Origin: CAJBLF01 sp964463255
GTDB lineage: Bacteria; Patescibacteriota; Gracilibacteria; Absconditabacterales; Absconditicoccaceae
DNA length: 14,890 nt
Reading direction: 5' to 3'
NCBI GenBank assembly: GCA_964463255.1
Contig: CAYXBC010000066.1
Span: 1 to 14,890 of the forward strand
Shown here: positions 1-6,157 of the stretch, piece by piece
Layout: the number at the start of each line of letters is the position of its first letter
How positions within the stretch are numbered: the first letter of the stretch is position 1
Notes under the pieces: generated by a model
The model's database searches: none
What the model was told of the DNA's origin: nothing
Seen by the model: only the letters and a program-made list of their open reading frames with translations
Translations under genes and position numbers: made by a program

Positions 1-39
1 TTTACTCTATAAACTCTATAGGTCAGCTATGAAAACTAC
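1..39 (+). repeat. 39-bp direct repeat, copy 1
   Basis: These bases are identical to 334-372. The second copy holds the 5' leader and first codons of mtgA, so this copy carries an orphan ATG (29-31) and three codons identical to mtgA before the sequences diverge at base 40. The small reading frame from this ATG ends at a TAG after 26 codons and does not look like a gene. The repeat touches the window edge, so it may be longer to the left. The promoter of the putative RNA gene starts immediately after it. Confidence 0.9.
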
Positions 40-40
40 A

Positions 41-70
41 TTACATAGAAATGAATCAATATCTTATAGT
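41..70 (+). promoter_or_regulatory. Sigma70-type promoter for the putative ncRNA
   Basis: TTACAT (41-46) and TATAGT (65-70) are 18 bp apart, which would start transcription near 77, about 10 bases before the closing helix of the RNA. A 9-bp inverted repeat (43-51 with 71-79) surrounds the -10 region and could be an operator. No transcript data; this is read from the consensus match only. Confidence 0.45.
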
Positions 71-76
71 TTTCTA

Positions 77-246
77 TGTTACATTTGCCAGATGCACGCC
101 ACGAGATAGTGAACGGTTCTTGGTTGAAGAAATAAATGGAACGAGCCGAAATGGGGACCAGCATAGGCGGGGTTTGAGCTGAGTTGGTAGTTCGTGTGAA
201 TTTGAAATAGAGATACTGAGTTTTGCATCTGGCTAGAGGTTTTTTT
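77..246 (+). ncRNA. Putative structured non-coding RNA, family not recognised
   Basis: Bases 87-96 (GCCAGATGCA) pair perfectly with 224-233, closing a domain of about 147 nt. The T run at 240-246 follows six bases later, so the closing helix could also act as the terminator. Inside, 100-104 can pair with 192-196, and smaller hairpins are possible (for example ACCAGC with GCTGAGTTGGT). A plausible promoter lies directly upstream. No convincing coding frame exists on either strand, even with UGA read as Gly. The length and single closing stem recall 6S-like RNAs, but I see no conserved signature of 6S, SRP RNA, RNase P RNA or tmRNA, so the family is left open. Confidence 0.5.
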
Positions 247-247
247 G

Positions 248-282
248 CATACTTTTTTTATGGCAATGATAAAAAAAGTATG
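248..282 (+). terminator. AT-rich hairpin downstream of the ncRNA
   Basis: A perfect 13-bp inverted repeat (248-260 with 270-282) encloses a 9-nt loop. The stem is mostly A/T and no T run follows, so on its own it is not a classic intrinsic terminator. It probably assists the T run at 240-246 or separates the RNA gene from mtgA. A TATAAT box at 301-306 follows and could be the -10 of an mtgA promoter, but no convincing -35 is visible. Confidence 0.4.
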
Positions 283-333
283 TCTCCGAAGGAAATAATC
301 TATAATAAAAAAAGTCACCAAAAACCTTTGTTT

Positions 334-372
334 TTTACTCTATAAACTCTATAGGTCAGCTATGAAAACTAC
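334..372 (+). repeat. 39-bp direct repeat, copy 2 (spans the mtgA start)
   Basis: Identical to 1-39. This copy contains the presumed 5' leader of mtgA, the weak AGGTCA ribosome-binding sequence and the first codons. Within the repeat there is a small tandem 9-mer (ACTCTATAA, then ACTCTATAG). The 333-bp distance between the copies is the length of the unit carrying the ncRNA. Confidence 0.9.
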
Positions 373-1108
373 GTGGCACCAAAAAAGGGAACATATATTC
401 CGAAAGCTAGAGATACGATTTAGATCAGTCTTGCTGATTTTTTTTGTTGCATCGCTGTATTTCGTGCTGCTGTACAAACGGCAGAACCCAGGGATGACAC
501 CGTTGATGGTCATCAGATTCGTCCAGCAAATTTCAGCATCAAAACCGATAACGCTCAAGTATACACGAGTACCAATCCAAAAGATATCTGATGCTGGCAT
601 CTATGCGGTGATGGCAGGGGAGGATCAAAAATTCTTGGATCATTACGGATTCGATTTCGATGCACTACGAAACGCTTTGGAGACCAATCTAAAAAATAAA
701 TCCATCAGCCTAGGCGGAAGTACCATCTCACAGCAGACAGCCAAAAATCTCTTTCTGTGGCCAGGGCGTTCCATTGTCAGGAAAGCGATTGAATCCTATT
801 TCACCATACTCATCGAACTCTGACGAAGCAAAGAAAGAATTCTTGAAGTATATCTCAATATCATAGAATTCGGTGATGGTATTTACGGGATACAGCAAGC
901 AGCTCAGTATTATTTTGATACATCGGCAGATAAATTGACACGTCAACAAGCAGCATTGCTTGCAGCTATCCTGCCTAATCCCAGATATTATCAGCATCAT
1001 CTTCGCAGCTATCGAGTTGCCAAAAGAAAAAGCAACATTACGAGCGGCATCAATAGGCTCAAATGAGAAGAAGAACAGAAAGCATTCATCCAGGAAATCA
1101 AACAATAA
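362..1108 (+). CDS. mtgA: Monofunctional biosynthetic peptidoglycan glycosyltransferase (GT51)
   Basis: A 248-aa protein predicted to polymerise lipid II into glycan strands at the outer face of the membrane. It has one N-terminal membrane segment (about residues 21-38) and then a GT51 domain: motif 1 AGEDQKFLDHYGFD with the likely catalytic Glu87, motif 2 GGSTISQQTAKNLF (about 118-131), and the conserved block RILEVYLNIIEFGDGIYG. No transpeptidase domain follows, so it matches MtgA rather than a class A PBP. UGA codons at 821 and 1064 must be read as Gly; with the standard code the protein stops at residue 153 in the middle of the domain. The start is the only ATG before the membrane segment and lies inside the 39-bp repeat. 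It ends in TAA just before a hairpin shared with the convergent neighbour. Confidence 0.93.
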
Positions 1109-1130
1109 AAAAACCCCGAGATATCGGGGT
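1107..1130 (-). terminator. Intrinsic terminator for the 179-aa gene, between convergent genes
   Basis: CCCCGA (1114-1119) pairs with TCGGGG (1124-1129) across a 4-nt loop. On the minus strand the stem is followed by seven T's (1107-1113), a classic terminator for the gene ending at 1137. On the plus strand it lies directly after the mtgA stop, with only a weak T-rich stretch behind it, so it may be partly bidirectional. Confidence 0.8.
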
Positions 1131-1136
1131 AGTGTT

Positions 1137-1676
1137 TTATACATACACGAGTTCTTCTTTTGGTGATGCCGGAATGGGATACAACTCCCTTTTCCCTTTG
1201 CCATCGTTTTCTTTCTTGAGCGCGATACCGGTAAACCAGAGATAGCGTTCATCGATAAATTTAAGATATCCTACGATGCAGTAAACGTTTTCTTCGAAGA
1301 TAAATTCTTGCATTTCTTTGGAAACATAATAGATTTTTTTTGGCACTTTGGTAAGGTCGACCTGATGAGCCAGCGTTCTCCACTGCTCTTTGAGGGATGC
1401 TGTATCTAGACCTGGATAGAGGAGATACTCGAAGATACAGATATCATCTTCCCAGACTATGTCTTCAAGGTTAGTACCTGTTATCTCTTCTGCGAATTCA
1501 TTCAGATCGTCATTGACGTTCCGTGAATGGAAGACATGGACCTGTGAGGTCAATTCCTCCGAGTATTTCGAGGGAGGATGAACCGTATCGAGAATATTCT
1601 GATACTGTGACTTGAGGGTGTGCAAGTGGAAGCGCATCAAGCAAATCAATACTAATAATAGACTGATGATAATCAT
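1137..1676 (-). CDS. Hypothetical protein with N-terminal membrane anchor, 179 aa
   Basis: The family is not recognised. The first 14 or so residues (MIIISLLLVLICLM) form a hydrophobic segment that could anchor the protein. The rest is soluble and acidic in its middle, with aromatic-rich strands near the C-terminus (about residues 125-155). The frame is open for 179 codons, contains no UGA, and all its glycines are GGN. It ends in TAA right before a strong terminator. The start follows a GCT-ATG context with no Shine-Dalgarno sequence. The upstream terminator at 1753-1775 suggests its own promoter, possibly CTGGAA/TATGAT at about 1716-1744 on the minus strand, giving a short leader. No function can be assigned. 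Confidence 0.75.
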   Translation of the reverse strand: MIIISLLLVLICLMRFHLHTLKSQYQNILDTVHPPSKYSEELTSQVHVFHSRNVNDDLNEFAEEITGTNLEDIVWEDDICIFEYLLYPGLDTASLKEQWRTLAHQVDLTKVPKKIYYVSKEMQEFIFEENVYCIVGYLKFIDERYLWFTGIALKKENDGKGKRELYPIPASPKEELVYV

Positions 1677-1687
1677 AGCTGTTTGAT

Positions 1688-2053
1688 TTATGTTTGTGGT
1701 TTTTTTTCACCACTATCATAAAGAAATCATCTGCAAATTCCAGATGAGAAAGAAAAATCCGGAGCATACTCCGGACCAGAAATGATTGCATGAGATGGGC
1801 ATCAATGTCCACCGATTTTAGATCGTACTTTCGCAACATAGCTAGAGTAATTCCCTAGTTGCGAAGCGTTCATAACGGTCATAGCTGAAACGTCGAGATT
1901 GAGCAGATTATTGAATTCATCTTGTACAAATCTCGATGCCCACCAGAGTTTCATATAGGCCCATACAATGAGGGAATATCTTCTGACAAAAGACATTCCC
2001 CAATCCCGTTGCATGTCCCATTTCAAGAGTTGCCATCTACTAAATTTTTGCAT
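1688..2053 (-). CDS. Small Trp-rich hypothetical protein; 3' end uncertain (121 or 83 aa)
   Basis: The family is not recognised. The first 83 residues look like a real protein, with basic and Trp-rich helices (WQLLKWDMQRDWG near the N-terminus). It begins 10 bp after the dedA stop, so the two are probably co-transcribed. A UGA falls at codon 84 (1802-1804). With UGA as Gly, as everywhere else in this window, the frame runs on through a second UGA to a TAA at 1688, giving 121 aa. The extra 38 residues are Ser/Pro/Gly-rich and are encoded across a strong intrinsic terminator (1753-1775). Alternatives are true termination at this UGA, or a frameshift: a TAA lies out of frame about 25 bases upstream of the UGA. 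The coordinates given follow table 25. Confidence 0.55.
1749..1775 (-). terminator. Strong intrinsic terminator, minus strand, inside the 121-aa reading frame
   Basis: On the minus strand TCCGGAG and CTCCGGA form a perfect 7-bp GC-rich stem (1769-1775 with 1758-1764) with a 4-nt loop. Five T's (1753-1757) and further T-rich sequence follow. It lies 27 bp downstream of the UGA at 1802, the usual distance from a stop codon to its terminator. It would end the dedA transcript before the 179-aa gene. Confidence 0.75.
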
Positions 2054-2063
2054 AGCGTTTTTT

Positions 2064-2687
2064 TTATTTATGTTTACGGGTATATCTTTTCTTTAACTGA
2101 CGATAGATAAATCGTCCGATGATGCCAATCAAGATAGCGAGGACGACGATATCGACGACTGAGCTGTATTTCATAACTAATTCTCGATTCTCCTTGAGAT
2201 ATTTACCGACAAGGGTGAGGAAGGTATTCCAAAGTCCTGCACCGATGATGGTATAGATGATGAACTCAGTCAGATTCATTTTTCCCATTCCCGCAGGAAG
2301 CGAAATAAGATGCCTGACGACTGGGATAAATCTACTGATGAAAATAGTAATATGTCATTTTTTCTGGAAAAATTTTTCGGTGGAGTGTAATTCTTCTTCA
2401 TCCAAAAGGAAATATTTTCAGAATTTTCTGACGAAAGGTTTGCCTCCATAATATCCTATGGCATACGACAATAACGATCAGATTATGCTTCCCAAGGTAC
2501 TGATGATGATAACTCCTCGCAGACTAAAATGTTTGGTTGCGACGAGAAATCCTGCAAAAGGCATAATCGCTTCGCTCGGCACCGGAAAGATCATACTTTC
2601 CATTATCATTCAAACAAAGACCGTGATATATCAGGTCTGTTGGATAAATGCAGTGATGTAGGTCGCTAGGAATTCGGTGATTCACAT
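2064..2687 (-). CDS. DedA-family integral membrane protein
   Basis: A 207-aa protein of the DedA/VTT (SNARE-associated) family, whose characterised members act as undecaprenyl-phosphate or other phospholipid flippases and support envelope homeostasis. Family features are present in order: an N-terminal hydrophobic segment, the ESMIFPVPSEAIMPFAG region with its conserved Pro and Glu (about residues 30-46), the YYGGKPFVRKFGKYF block, the hallmark FISRFIPVVRHLISLPAGM with essential-type arginines (about 124-142), a following membrane segment with GLWN, and a final hydrophobic helix with a basic tail. Six UGA codons are read as Gly; the standard code leaves only the last 74 residues. Start at the ATG in 2685-2687; no Shine-Dalgarno is visible. 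It heads a minus-strand group. Confidence 0.93.
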
Positions 2688-2737
2688 ACTATACTGCTAA
2701 AAAAAATAAAATAAGAATTACTAATGTTTAATTTCTT

Positions 2738-2753
2738 TTATCCTCGAAGGAAA
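2738..2753 (+). repeat. 16-bp core repeat TTATCCTCGMAGGRRA, copy 1
   Basis: TTATCCTCGAAGGAAA. Closely related copies are at 2864-2879 and 6110-6125, all in the same orientation and all intergenic, each flanked by heptanucleotide repeats. The centre can form only a tiny hairpin. Function unknown. Confidence 0.6.
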
Positions 2754-2759
2754 AATTTT

Positions 2760-2794
2760 ATTTTAAATTTTAGATTATGGATTTTGGATGAAGG
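2760..2794 (+). repeat. Degenerate heptanucleotide tandem repeat, 5 units
   Basis: Five consecutive 7-mers fit an ATTWTRG-like pattern, for example ATTTTAG, ATTATGG and ATTTTGG, starting 6 bases after copy 1 of the 16-bp core. The last unit (ATGAAGG) is more diverged. Confidence 0.5.
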
Positions 2795-2830
2795 TATTGT
2801 CTCTATATATACTATTGTAATAGACAATAG
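2795..2830. other. Two mutually exclusive hairpins
   Basis: TATTGTCT (2795-2802) pairs with 2822-2829 (8 bp, 19-nt loop). CTATTGT (2812-2818) pairs with 2824-2830 (7 bp, 5-nt loop). The two share the same 3' arm, so only one can form. No T run follows. This could be an operator or a degenerate mobile remnant; its role is unknown. Confidence 0.4.
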
Positions 2831-2842
2831 CTCATATCAGCA

Positions 2843-2863
2843 ATTCAAACATTCAACATTCAT
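2843..2863 (+). repeat. Heptanucleotide repeat, 3 units, left of core copy 2
   Basis: ATTCAAA, CATTCAA and CATTCAT in perfect 7-bp register, directly abutting the 16-bp core at 2864. The same CATTCAA unit resumes on the other side of the core at 2881-2894. Confidence 0.6.
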
Positions 2864-2879
2864 TTATCCTCGCAGGGGA
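2864..2879 (+). repeat. 16-bp core repeat TTATCCTCGMAGGRRA, copy 2
   Basis: TTATCCTCGCAGGGGA, one base different from copy 3 (6110-6125). It interrupts a CATTCAA heptad array. Confidence 0.6.
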
Positions 2880-2880
2880 G

Positions 2881-2894
2881 AATTCAACATTCAA
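2881..2894 (+). repeat. Heptanucleotide repeat, 2 units, right of core copy 2
   Basis: AATTCAA and CATTCAA continue the array found at 2843-2863 on the other side of the core. Confidence 0.5.
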
Positions 2895-2951
2895 AATTTC
2901 TTTTTCTTCTAAATTCTAATCTATCTATGTCATGAAATATTGCAACCCTTA

Positions 2952-2979
2952 TTGAAAATCTAAGGCAAAAAACTATAAT
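2952..2979 (+). promoter_or_regulatory. Sigma70-type promoter for the methyltransferase pair
   Basis: TTGAAA (2952-2957) and TATAAT (2974-2979) with a 16-bp spacer. Transcription would start near 2986, about 21 bases before the ATG at 3007. Confidence 0.65.
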
Positions 2980-3006
2980 AAACCTATTTATTCATGAATC
3001 AAGAGA

Positions 3007-3762
3007 ATGGTCGACAATCTAAATAAGAGGGATGCCTATGAAGAGAAATATTTCAATGAAGGATCTCAAAATATGAATATGTTAGTAGCTCCTCAGACAT
3101 CATGAGCCATGGTTTTATCCATAATAGGATTCGAAAAAAAATGAGAAATATATCCGGAGCTCATGGGTAAAAATGTAACTGATATCGGATGAGGGTTCAG
3201 CACAATGATATTTGAAGTGGCACCCAGCGTCAAAGCGTATACCCATGTGGACCCTATTTTCGCCTATGATCGAAAAACATTCCTTAAGAAAGAGAGGATG
3301 AGGATAGATTATCGCACGAGATTGATCGATAACATGAGGACCGATGTCTCGGATGAAATATTAAAGAAGAGGAATGAGAATAAAGCAAAGCAGGAGGATG
3401 TCCTTGAAGGCTTGAAAAAATGGGAAAGCTACGATTTCTCCAAGTTGGGAAACGTGAAGTTCAATGACTCGCTTGCTCAGGATATCCATGGAATAGGAGA
3501 TGATAGTCAGGATATGGTTTTTTTGGATTTTGTCCTGGATAAGCTGGAAGGGTGATGATCCAAGAAGGAGGAAATCCTGGAAGCCTTGCATAATGCATAT
3601 CGTATCACTAAGCCGTGAGGGAAAATATATGGTGTACATAACAAGGAAAGCAGTGAAGATGACATCATAGATGCATTGAATGCCAGTGAATATGATTTTG
3701 ATGGAAAATATAAGGAGTGATATATGTATTTTATTATAGACAAGCAACAATCCGATGAATAA
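3007..3762 (+). CDS. Class I SAM-dependent methyltransferase
   Basis: A 251-aa Rossmann-fold methyltransferase; substrate unknown. The SAM-binding motif I is VTDIGGGFSTMIFEVA (about residues 57-72), Asp82 (HVDP) is the likely ribose-binding acidic residue, DMVFLDFVLDKLEG corresponds to the motif IV/V strand, and AYRITKPGGKIYGV is the usual post-motif block. Seven UGA codons are read as Gly, including one in motif I and one in PGGK. In the standard code only residues 67-182 are open. The start at 3007 follows a weak AAGAGA; an earlier ATG at 2994 is in another frame and stops after ten codons. The stop overlaps the start of the next gene by 8 bp, so the pair is translationally coupled and possibly functionally linked through RNA modification. 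Confidence 0.88.
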
Positions 3763-4216
3763 TATTGTGATACTAGAAAATATCCGTTCCGCCTACAATG
3801 TTGGCAACATTATTCGCACGGCAGATGCACTTGGATGGCAGGTACGATTGACCTGATATACGCCATCACCAGCAGATACCCAGAAGGTAGTAAAGACTTC
3901 CCTTGGCGCAGAAACCAATGTAGGACTAAAGCAATTTGGTCATACGCCTGAAGCTATCACTTCTGCGAAAGATCTATGACTGCTAGTGATAGCGGCAGAG
4001 ATCACCAAAGATTCCGTATCCTTGGCTGAGATGAAAAAAGGTAATCATCCGAGCATCGCTATTATTTTCTGAAACGAAGTGGATGGTGTGCTTGAAAGTA
4101 CCTTGAAACTAGTGGATCAGGTCGTCCATATCCCCATGCAGGGAATGAAAGAATCACTTAATGTTGGGCAGAGCTCCGCGATTTTTATGCGAGCGTGTAA
4201 CCAACTCTGTGCATAA
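3755..4216 (+). CDS. SpoU/TrmH-family RNA 2'-O-methyltransferase
   Basis: A 153-aa SPOUT-fold enzyme expected to methylate a ribose 2'-OH in tRNA or rRNA using SAM. It is about the length of the minimal TrmL-type catalytic domain. Motif 1 is NIRSAYNVGNIIRTADALG (residues 9-27, with the catalytic-type Arg21), motif 2 is AIIFGNEVDGV (102-112), and motif 3 is IPMQGMKESLNVGQSSAIFM (126-145), which forms the SAM-binding trefoil knot. Three UGA codons are read as Gly, one being the invariant Gly106 of motif 2. Its ATG lies within the last codons of the upstream methyltransferase (8-bp overlap) with no Shine-Dalgarno, so translation probably depends on coupling. The exact target (tRNA wobble position or rRNA) cannot be told. 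Confidence 0.93.
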
Positions 4217-4223
4217 GAGATAC

Positions 4224-4251
4224 TTGTTATTCTGAAGGAAATATGTATAGT
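4224..4251 (+). promoter_or_regulatory. Probable promoter for the Cys-rich small gene
   Basis: TTGTTA (4224-4229) and TATAGT (4246-4251) with a 16-bp spacer, in the gap after the SpoU stop. The start site would be near 4258, giving a leader of about 38 nt that contains the hairpin at 4269-4284. Confidence 0.5.
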
Positions 4252-4268
4252 AAATAGAAACAAAAACA

Positions 4269-4284
4269 TTCCCTGAGAAGGGAA
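4269..4284 (+). promoter_or_regulatory. Hairpin with GNRA-type loop covering the ribosome-binding site
   Basis: TTCCCT (4269-4274) pairs with AGGGAA (4279-4284) across the tetraloop GAGA. The 3' arm holds the GAAGGGA-like Shine-Dalgarno of the gene starting at 4296. Folding would hide the site, so this may regulate translation. This is one of the few clear Shine-Dalgarno sequences in the window. Confidence 0.4.
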
Positions 4285-4295
4285 ATAAAAAAAAT

Positions 4296-4625
4296 ATGAA
4301 ATATATGAAAAGACCTAAAAGACACGAAGCAGTCATCGAAGGGATGACAGTAGTAAGAAGCAAAGATCTCGAAAGAGAGAAGAAAAAGGGCTGCAAGGAG
4401 CAGAAAATTCCCACAAAATTTATTGTCAAAATCACATCTAACGTGCGATTGTCGCATGAACAATGTGGGGGAGATATTGAGAAATGCCAGTATTTGTGTG
4501 GCGCTTGCATGCAGGATCCGATGGCTCCACTCAAGATGACTACCCGTTTCGAAAGGAAAAGAGTATTGAATACCGAAAAGTATTTGAAACAACTCGCTCA
4601 AATCCATTGATGAGTGATAACGTAA
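4296..4625 (+). CDS. Small basic Cys-rich protein, possible zinc binder, 109 aa
   Basis: The family is not recognised. It is a basic, Lys/Arg-rich protein with cysteines at 33, 57, 64, 68 and 71. The spacing C-x6-C-x3-C-x2-C in EQCGGDIEKCQYLCGACMQD could bind a zinc ion, suggesting a nucleic-acid-binding or structural role; this is inference only. The start at 4296 has a good AGAAGGGA Shine-Dalgarno. At the 3' end two consecutive UGA codons (4608, 4611) are read as Gly, adding HGGVIT's last residues before TAA at 4623-4625. That stop directly abuts, and partly enters, the terminator stem. If UGA were a stop the protein would be 104 aa, so this end is slightly less certain than in the larger genes. 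Confidence 0.78.
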
Positions 4626-4655
4626 AATCTCCCCGTATTGAGGGAGATTTTTTTT
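4624..4655 (+). terminator. Intrinsic terminator between convergent genes
   Basis: AAAATCTCCC (4624-4633) pairs perfectly with GGGAGATTTT (4642-4651) over an 8-nt loop, followed by a T run to 4655. It ends the plus-strand small gene. The symmetric A and T tails let it also serve the minus-strand lipoprotein gene ending at 4678. Confidence 0.88.
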
Positions 4656-4677
4656 GATGAGAAAAAGTGAAGACTGT

Positions 4678-5259
4678 TTATGGAATAGAGAAACTAGTGA
4701 TCATTGCATCGACACTCTGGATATAGTCATTGAAGGTAGCTTCAGTAGCGGTATAGGTGATGATGTACGCGAAACCATCTTTGATGATGAGTACTTGTTC
4801 AAATTGACGCAGCTGTTCTTTGATGATGCAAGTGAATATGAGCTTTTTCCCAAGCAGTCCATTGATATTTACTTCGTTGTTTTCTAGTTCCTTATATCCA
4901 TTCTCTCAGGTCAACACTCCTTGGGTCATAGCGAAGTATTCATCAAGCGTATAGCTTTGAGAGAGCTTACTTTTTACGATGCTTACATTTTCTGAAAGAG
5001 TATCGGTTCCGGTGAGGGGAGAGAAAAAGACGACTGAAGCATTATTGACGTTTTCTTTGAATTTTCGCAATCAAGGGAATTTGATACTGAATCCATCAGA
5101 TTTACTCGTATAGGGCTGTCGGTCTATGACAGGTTCCTGAAGCACCTGAGAAGGAGTCTGAGTAGGCGTCGTCGTTGGACGGATGACTGGTCTGCTGCTT
5201 GAGCATCCGAAGAGCGTAAGGATGCATATGAGTCAAACGAGAGAAAGCGTTTTTTTCAT
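4678..5259 (-). CDS. PsbP-like lipoprotein
   Basis: A 193-aa secreted lipoprotein. The signal peptide ends in a lipobox (LTLFGC, acylated Cys19), followed by a Ser/Pro/Thr linker (about residues 20-45) and a domain beginning YTSKSDGFSIKFPGL. The order of features resembles PsbP/PsbP-like domains found in many bacterial lipoproteins: gFsikyP, a Leu-Ser-rich middle, the TLDEYF helix, NGLLGKKLIFTC, LIIKDGFAYIITYTA, and a C-terminal helix with I-x-S-F. The molecular role of these domains outside photosynthesis is unclear. Three UGA codons are read as Gly, one in the signal peptide, so the standard code leaves no usable frame. The start is an ATG in a GCT-ATG context without Shine-Dalgarno. It is the last gene of a minus-strand run and is followed by a shared terminator. 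Confidence 0.85.
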
Positions 5260-5311
5260 AGCGTATGATGGTAATACAGTAAAACATAAGATAGGTCCTG
5301 TGATATGACGG

Positions 5312-6079
5312 TTACAAAAATGAGGTTTTCTTTGCAATGATGATGCTATTCTGCGATAATGTCCATGAAGCTATCATCGTTCATTTGCTGATATATCAGA
5401 GTTCTTGTATGACGAATCCACTGAGTGAGACAAGTTTCTTGAGCTCCGCCAAAGTAAAGATATGATAGAATCTCTTCGCTGTTGTAGTGCCATGGATTCG
5501 AGGTATCATGATATCATTCCATTGGTGTTTGCCCAGTGAGATGAGATATCGTCGGAGGGAAAGCAGGATTTCTTTTTGATAGCTTCTGAGGAATCGATGG
5601 GAAAATGATCGATTGGTCATAATGATCTCGCCATCATAGCGCAATATCCTATAGATATTTTTGATAAGGAAGAATCTTTCTTTGATAGTCGGGATGTGTT
5701 GGAAACTTGCAGCACCGATGACGAAATCAAAAGATTCCTGTTTGAGTCAGGAAATATAATGAGCTATATCATCACAGACGAATGTCGGAGTGATATGCTT
5801 GGATACTGCTTTGCCAGCGACGAGTTTTTTTGAAATATCTAGGAGTTTTTTTGAGATATCGACACCGGTATAATGGATAGTAATTCCTTTCAATGTCTTG
5901 AGATAGCCAAGGAGTCTTCCGCTTCCGCAACCGAATTCTAGGATATACACGGTTTTTTTTCAGCATTTTTTAATCGCATCCAAAAACATGTCCGCATCGG
6001 CCCGATGTTTATTTCTCGTATCAGCATACTTCTGAGCATGAGCATCATAGAACTTCCTAAGCTCTTCAGTAACATTCAT
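5312..6079 (-). CDS. Class I SAM-dependent methyltransferase (Methyltransf_11/25 type)
   Basis: A 255-aa Rossmann-fold methyltransferase. The N-terminus FYDAHAQKYAD is typical of UbiE/Trm9-like enzymes. Motif I is YILEFGCGSGRLLGYL (residues 45-60), motif II is YTGVDIS (70-76, with Asp74), the acidic pair Asp103-Asp104 is motif III, FDFVIGAASFQHI (118-129) is motif IV, and ILRYDGEIIMTNRS is the post-motif block. The long insert after residue 157 has a basic helix and resembles small-molecule or tRNA methyltransferases; the substrate is unknown. Four UGA codons are read as Gly, two of them near the C-terminus. It has its own plausible promoter at 6092-6120 and lies 78 bp after the exonuclease-like gene. 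Confidence 0.88.
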
Positions 6080-6091
6080 CCAACATCTGCT

Positions 6092-6120
6092 ATTATATGA
6101 TAAATTTTTTTATCCTCGAA
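6092..6120 (-). promoter_or_regulatory. Possible promoter for the methyltransferase, with its -35 in the core repeat
   Basis: On the minus strand TTCGAG (6115-6120) and TATAAT (6092-6097) are 17 bp apart. The -35 half lies inside copy 3 of the 16-bp core repeat. The -10 match is perfect; the -35 is weak. Confidence 0.4.
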
Positions 6121-6125
6121 GGGGA
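6110..6125 (+). repeat. 16-bp core repeat TTATCCTCGMAGGRRA, copy 3
   Basis: TTATCCTCGAAGGGGA, followed two bases later by heptads (6128-6148). It lies between two minus-strand genes, upstream of a methyltransferase start. Confidence 0.6.
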
Positions 6126-6127
6126 CT

Positions 6128-6148
6128 ATTCTCCATCCTCCATTATGC
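6128..6148 (+). repeat. Heptanucleotide repeat, 3 units, next to core copy 3
   Basis: ATTCTCC, ATCCTCC and ATTATGC in 7-bp register. On the opposite strand these read as TGGAG-type units, like those inside mutS at 12839-12894. Confidence 0.5.
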
Positions 6149-6157
6149 TAAATTCTT

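Larger units (their letters stand above)
2690..2950. other. Gene-free AT-rich intergenic region with repeats
   Basis: No credible coding frame is present with either code. The plus-strand frame from 2724 gives a low-complexity peptide in which YPRR occurs twice, because the 16-bp core repeats in it. The region separates divergent genes (dedA and the 3007 methyltransferase). It holds two copies of the TTATCCTCG core, heptanucleotide tandem repeats and a pair of alternative hairpins. Confidence 0.6.

Noticed and set aside
79..321. Minus-strand 80-codon frame in the first 330 bases
   Set aside because: It lies antisense to the structured RNA and its terminator, has poly-Phe/Lys stretches from the A/T hairpin, and shows no domain.
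1510..1839. Minus-strand 109-codon frame overlapping the 121-aa and 179-aa genes
   Set aside because: Its first 60 residues look protein-like, but it has no good start context, runs through the terminator and overlaps the better-supported 179-aa gene for most of its length. I keep it only as a possible sign of a frameshift near 1830.
2724..2912. Plus-strand 62-codon frame in the 2.7-2.9 kb intergenic region
   Set aside because: Its repeated YPRR comes only from the two 16-bp core repeats. The rest is AT-rich low complexity without start signals.
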